Shown one piece after another: positions 5,599-6,490 of a stretch of 6,490 nucleotides of DNA (position 1 is its first letter; the number at the start of each line of letters is the position of its first letter). The translations under genes and the position numbers were made by a program. Origin of the DNA: Pseudomonadota bacterium (GTDB lineage: Bacteria > Pseudomonadota > Alphaproteobacteria > Rhodospirillales > Magnetospirillaceae); the NCBI GenBank assembly GCA_023437865.1, contig JAEZFE010000040.1, forward strand, positions 1 to 6,490, read 5' to 3'. Below the pieces are notes generated by a model. The model ran no database searches and had not been told where the DNA came from. It saw only the letters and a list, made by a program, of their open reading frames with translations.

Positions 5599-6132
5599 AT
5601 GTCACGAATCCCCCTCCCCTATGTGGTGGGCGACATCTCCGCCCTTGCCCGCTCCCTCAAGACTCAATTGGACGGGCGCGAGAGCATGCCCGGCCATCTT
5701 GAATTGCTCAACATGCTGGCCCGCGCCGCCGGTGCCCGCAATTTCCAGCATTTCCGCGCCCAGGCCAAAGCCCGTGCAAGCCTCGGCGCCCCGCCGCCGC
5801 CCGAGCCTGCCGATCCTGTGCGGGTGCGCCGCACCGCCCGGCATTTCGATGCCACCGGGGCGCTGGTCCGCTGGCCAGGCAAGTTCAGCGAACGGCAAAC
5901 CTGCCTGTGGGTCTTGTGGTCGCGCCTGCCGGCCCGCCAGATCATGGGCGAAAAGCAGGTGAACCAGGCGCTCAATGAACATCACCGCTTTGGCGACTAC
6001 GCCTTGTTGCGCCGCGAACTGGTGGACGGCGGCTGGCTGGTGCGCACCGCCAATGGCGCCGAATACCGCCGCGTGGAACGCGAGCCACCCGCCGATGCGC
6101 TGGCGCTGATCCGCCACCTCTTGCCGCGGTGA
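5599..6132 (+). CDS. DUF2087-domain protein
   Basis: 177 residues. The C-terminal half, about 80-165, carries the DUF2087 pattern: WPGKFSERQTCLWVLWSRLP (92-111), then EKQVNQALNEHHRFGDYALLRRELV and a closing Glu-Tyr-Arg-Arg segment. The order suggests a small winged-helix-like fold, and family members are often annotated as DNA-binding regulators, though the function is not established. The N-terminal part, residues 30-55, has a helical stretch (PGHLELLNMLARAAGARNFQ) that commonly precedes this domain; a proline/alanine linker (64-72) joins the two. The start ATG has GAGGA (5588-5592) 6 bases upstream. Its stop codon overlaps the Shine-Dalgarno of the broken hydrolase that follows, so the two were once translationally coupled. 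No signal peptide or membrane segment is present, so it is cytoplasmic. Confidence 0.82.
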   Translation: MSRIPLPYVVGDISALARSLKTQLDGRESMPGHLELLNMLARAAGARNFQHFRAQAKARASLGAPPPPEPADPVRVRRTARHFDATGALVRWPGKFSERQTCLWVLWSRLPARQIMGEKQVNQALNEHHRFGDYALLRRELVDGGWLVRTANGAEYRRVEREPPADALALIRHLLPR

Positions 6133-6140
6133 GGTCGGCC

Positions 6141-6490
6141 ATGATCAGCCTTAAGGCCCGATTGGTCCTGTTCATACTAGGGCACCGACACTTGCTGCGC
6201 CGCCGCCATCGAGGATGGGGTGGCCGCCTATGAATGGCTGCTTGCCCAAGGGATTCCCGCCGGATCAGTGTGTTTCATGGGCGATTCGGCGGGTGGCGGG
6301 CTGGCGCTCGCCACCATGCTGGCCGCCCGCGACCGGGGCTTTGATCTGCCGGCCGGGGCGGCGGTGATGTCGCCGTGGACCGACCTCTCCTGCTCCGGCC
6401 CCTCCTTTGTCACCAATCTGGGCAGGGAGGCGCTGGCGCCGCGCGGTTCGTGGACGGTGTTCGCCAAGCATGCCCTGGGCGGCGCAGACC
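6141..6490 (+). pseudogene. Alpha/beta hydrolase (HSL family), internally deleted and frameshifted; runs off window
   Basis: A good Shine-Dalgarno (GAGGT 6131-6135) precedes ATG 6141, which encodes MISLKARLVLFILGHRHLL, a normal-looking N-terminus, but this frame stops at TGA 6231-6233. From about 6202, another frame carries the middle of a hormone-sensitive-lipase-type esterase: AAIEDGVAAYEWLLAQG, then MGDSAGGGLALA with the nucleophile Ser codon at 6286-6288, then MSPWTDLSCSGPS, ending in HALGGAD at the window edge. That frame has a stop at 6178-6180 and no suitable start. Only about 48 codons separate the ATG from the nucleophile, against roughly 150 in intact relatives, so about 100 residues including the HGGG oxyanion-hole motif are missing. 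The join falls near 6196-6207 in a CGCCGCCGCC run. The catalytic Asp and His would lie beyond the window. Inactivity is inferred. Confidence 0.82.

Noticed and set aside
6141..6233. Hydrolase frameshift explained by a single-base sequencing error
   Set aside because: A one-base error would not account for the roughly 100 residues missing between the N-terminus and the nucleophile motif.

Overview
This is a GC-rich window of about 6.5 kb, with strong G/C preference at third codon positions. It looks like chromosomal DNA of an alphaproteobacterium. The protein styles (DUF2087 protein, short orphan ParA, CopD-like membrane protein, HSL-type hydrolase) resemble the Rhodospirillales, perhaps a Magnetospirillum-like organism. 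That placement is inference from general resemblance, not a database match. I see no tRNA, rRNA, CRISPR array, transposase or phage gene.

Layout: positions 1-80 carry the tail of a rightward transcription unit that ends at a strong intrinsic terminator (86-120). A 200-base gene-free stretch follows, then a second intrinsic terminator on the minus strand (329-364) that ends the leftward gene uppP (383-1180), undecaprenyl-diphosphatase. A 189-base divergent intergenic region separates uppP from a rightward lipoprotein gene (1370-2467) encoding a GSDH/sorbosone-dehydrogenase-like beta-propeller. A 131-base gap with unusual structure then leads to a TTG-initiated polytopic membrane protein of glycosyltransferase-39/GT-C type (2599-4209). 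Next comes a short operon of an orphan ParA ATPase (4284-4925) and a four-helix CopD-family membrane protein (4930-5403), with a candidate promoter just upstream. After a 195-base leader-like region lies a DUF2087 protein (5599-6132). It is directly followed by a broken alpha/beta hydrolase (from 6141, running off the window) that keeps its native-looking start but has lost about 100 residues and the reading frame.

Functional links: uppP (lipid-carrier recycling) and the GT-C-type protein (probable user of polyprenyl-linked sugars) both belong to envelope glycan assembly. The lipoprotein between them is predicted to face the periplasm. No operon joins all three, since uppP is divergent. The ParA and CopD-like genes are probably co-translated, but I see no partner that explains the pairing.

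The most interesting signals are non-coding. The Shine-Dalgarno of the GT-C-type gene is buried in a 15-bp imperfect hairpin, and a 21-codon upstream ORF runs through that hairpin and overlaps the TTG start by the tetranucleotide TTGA. That same leader shares an exact 12-mer and further ordered blocks with the leader region of the preceding lipoprotein gene. The lipoprotein also appears to have lost the catalytic histidine of its family. I did not find clear evidence of a wholly new multi-gene system.
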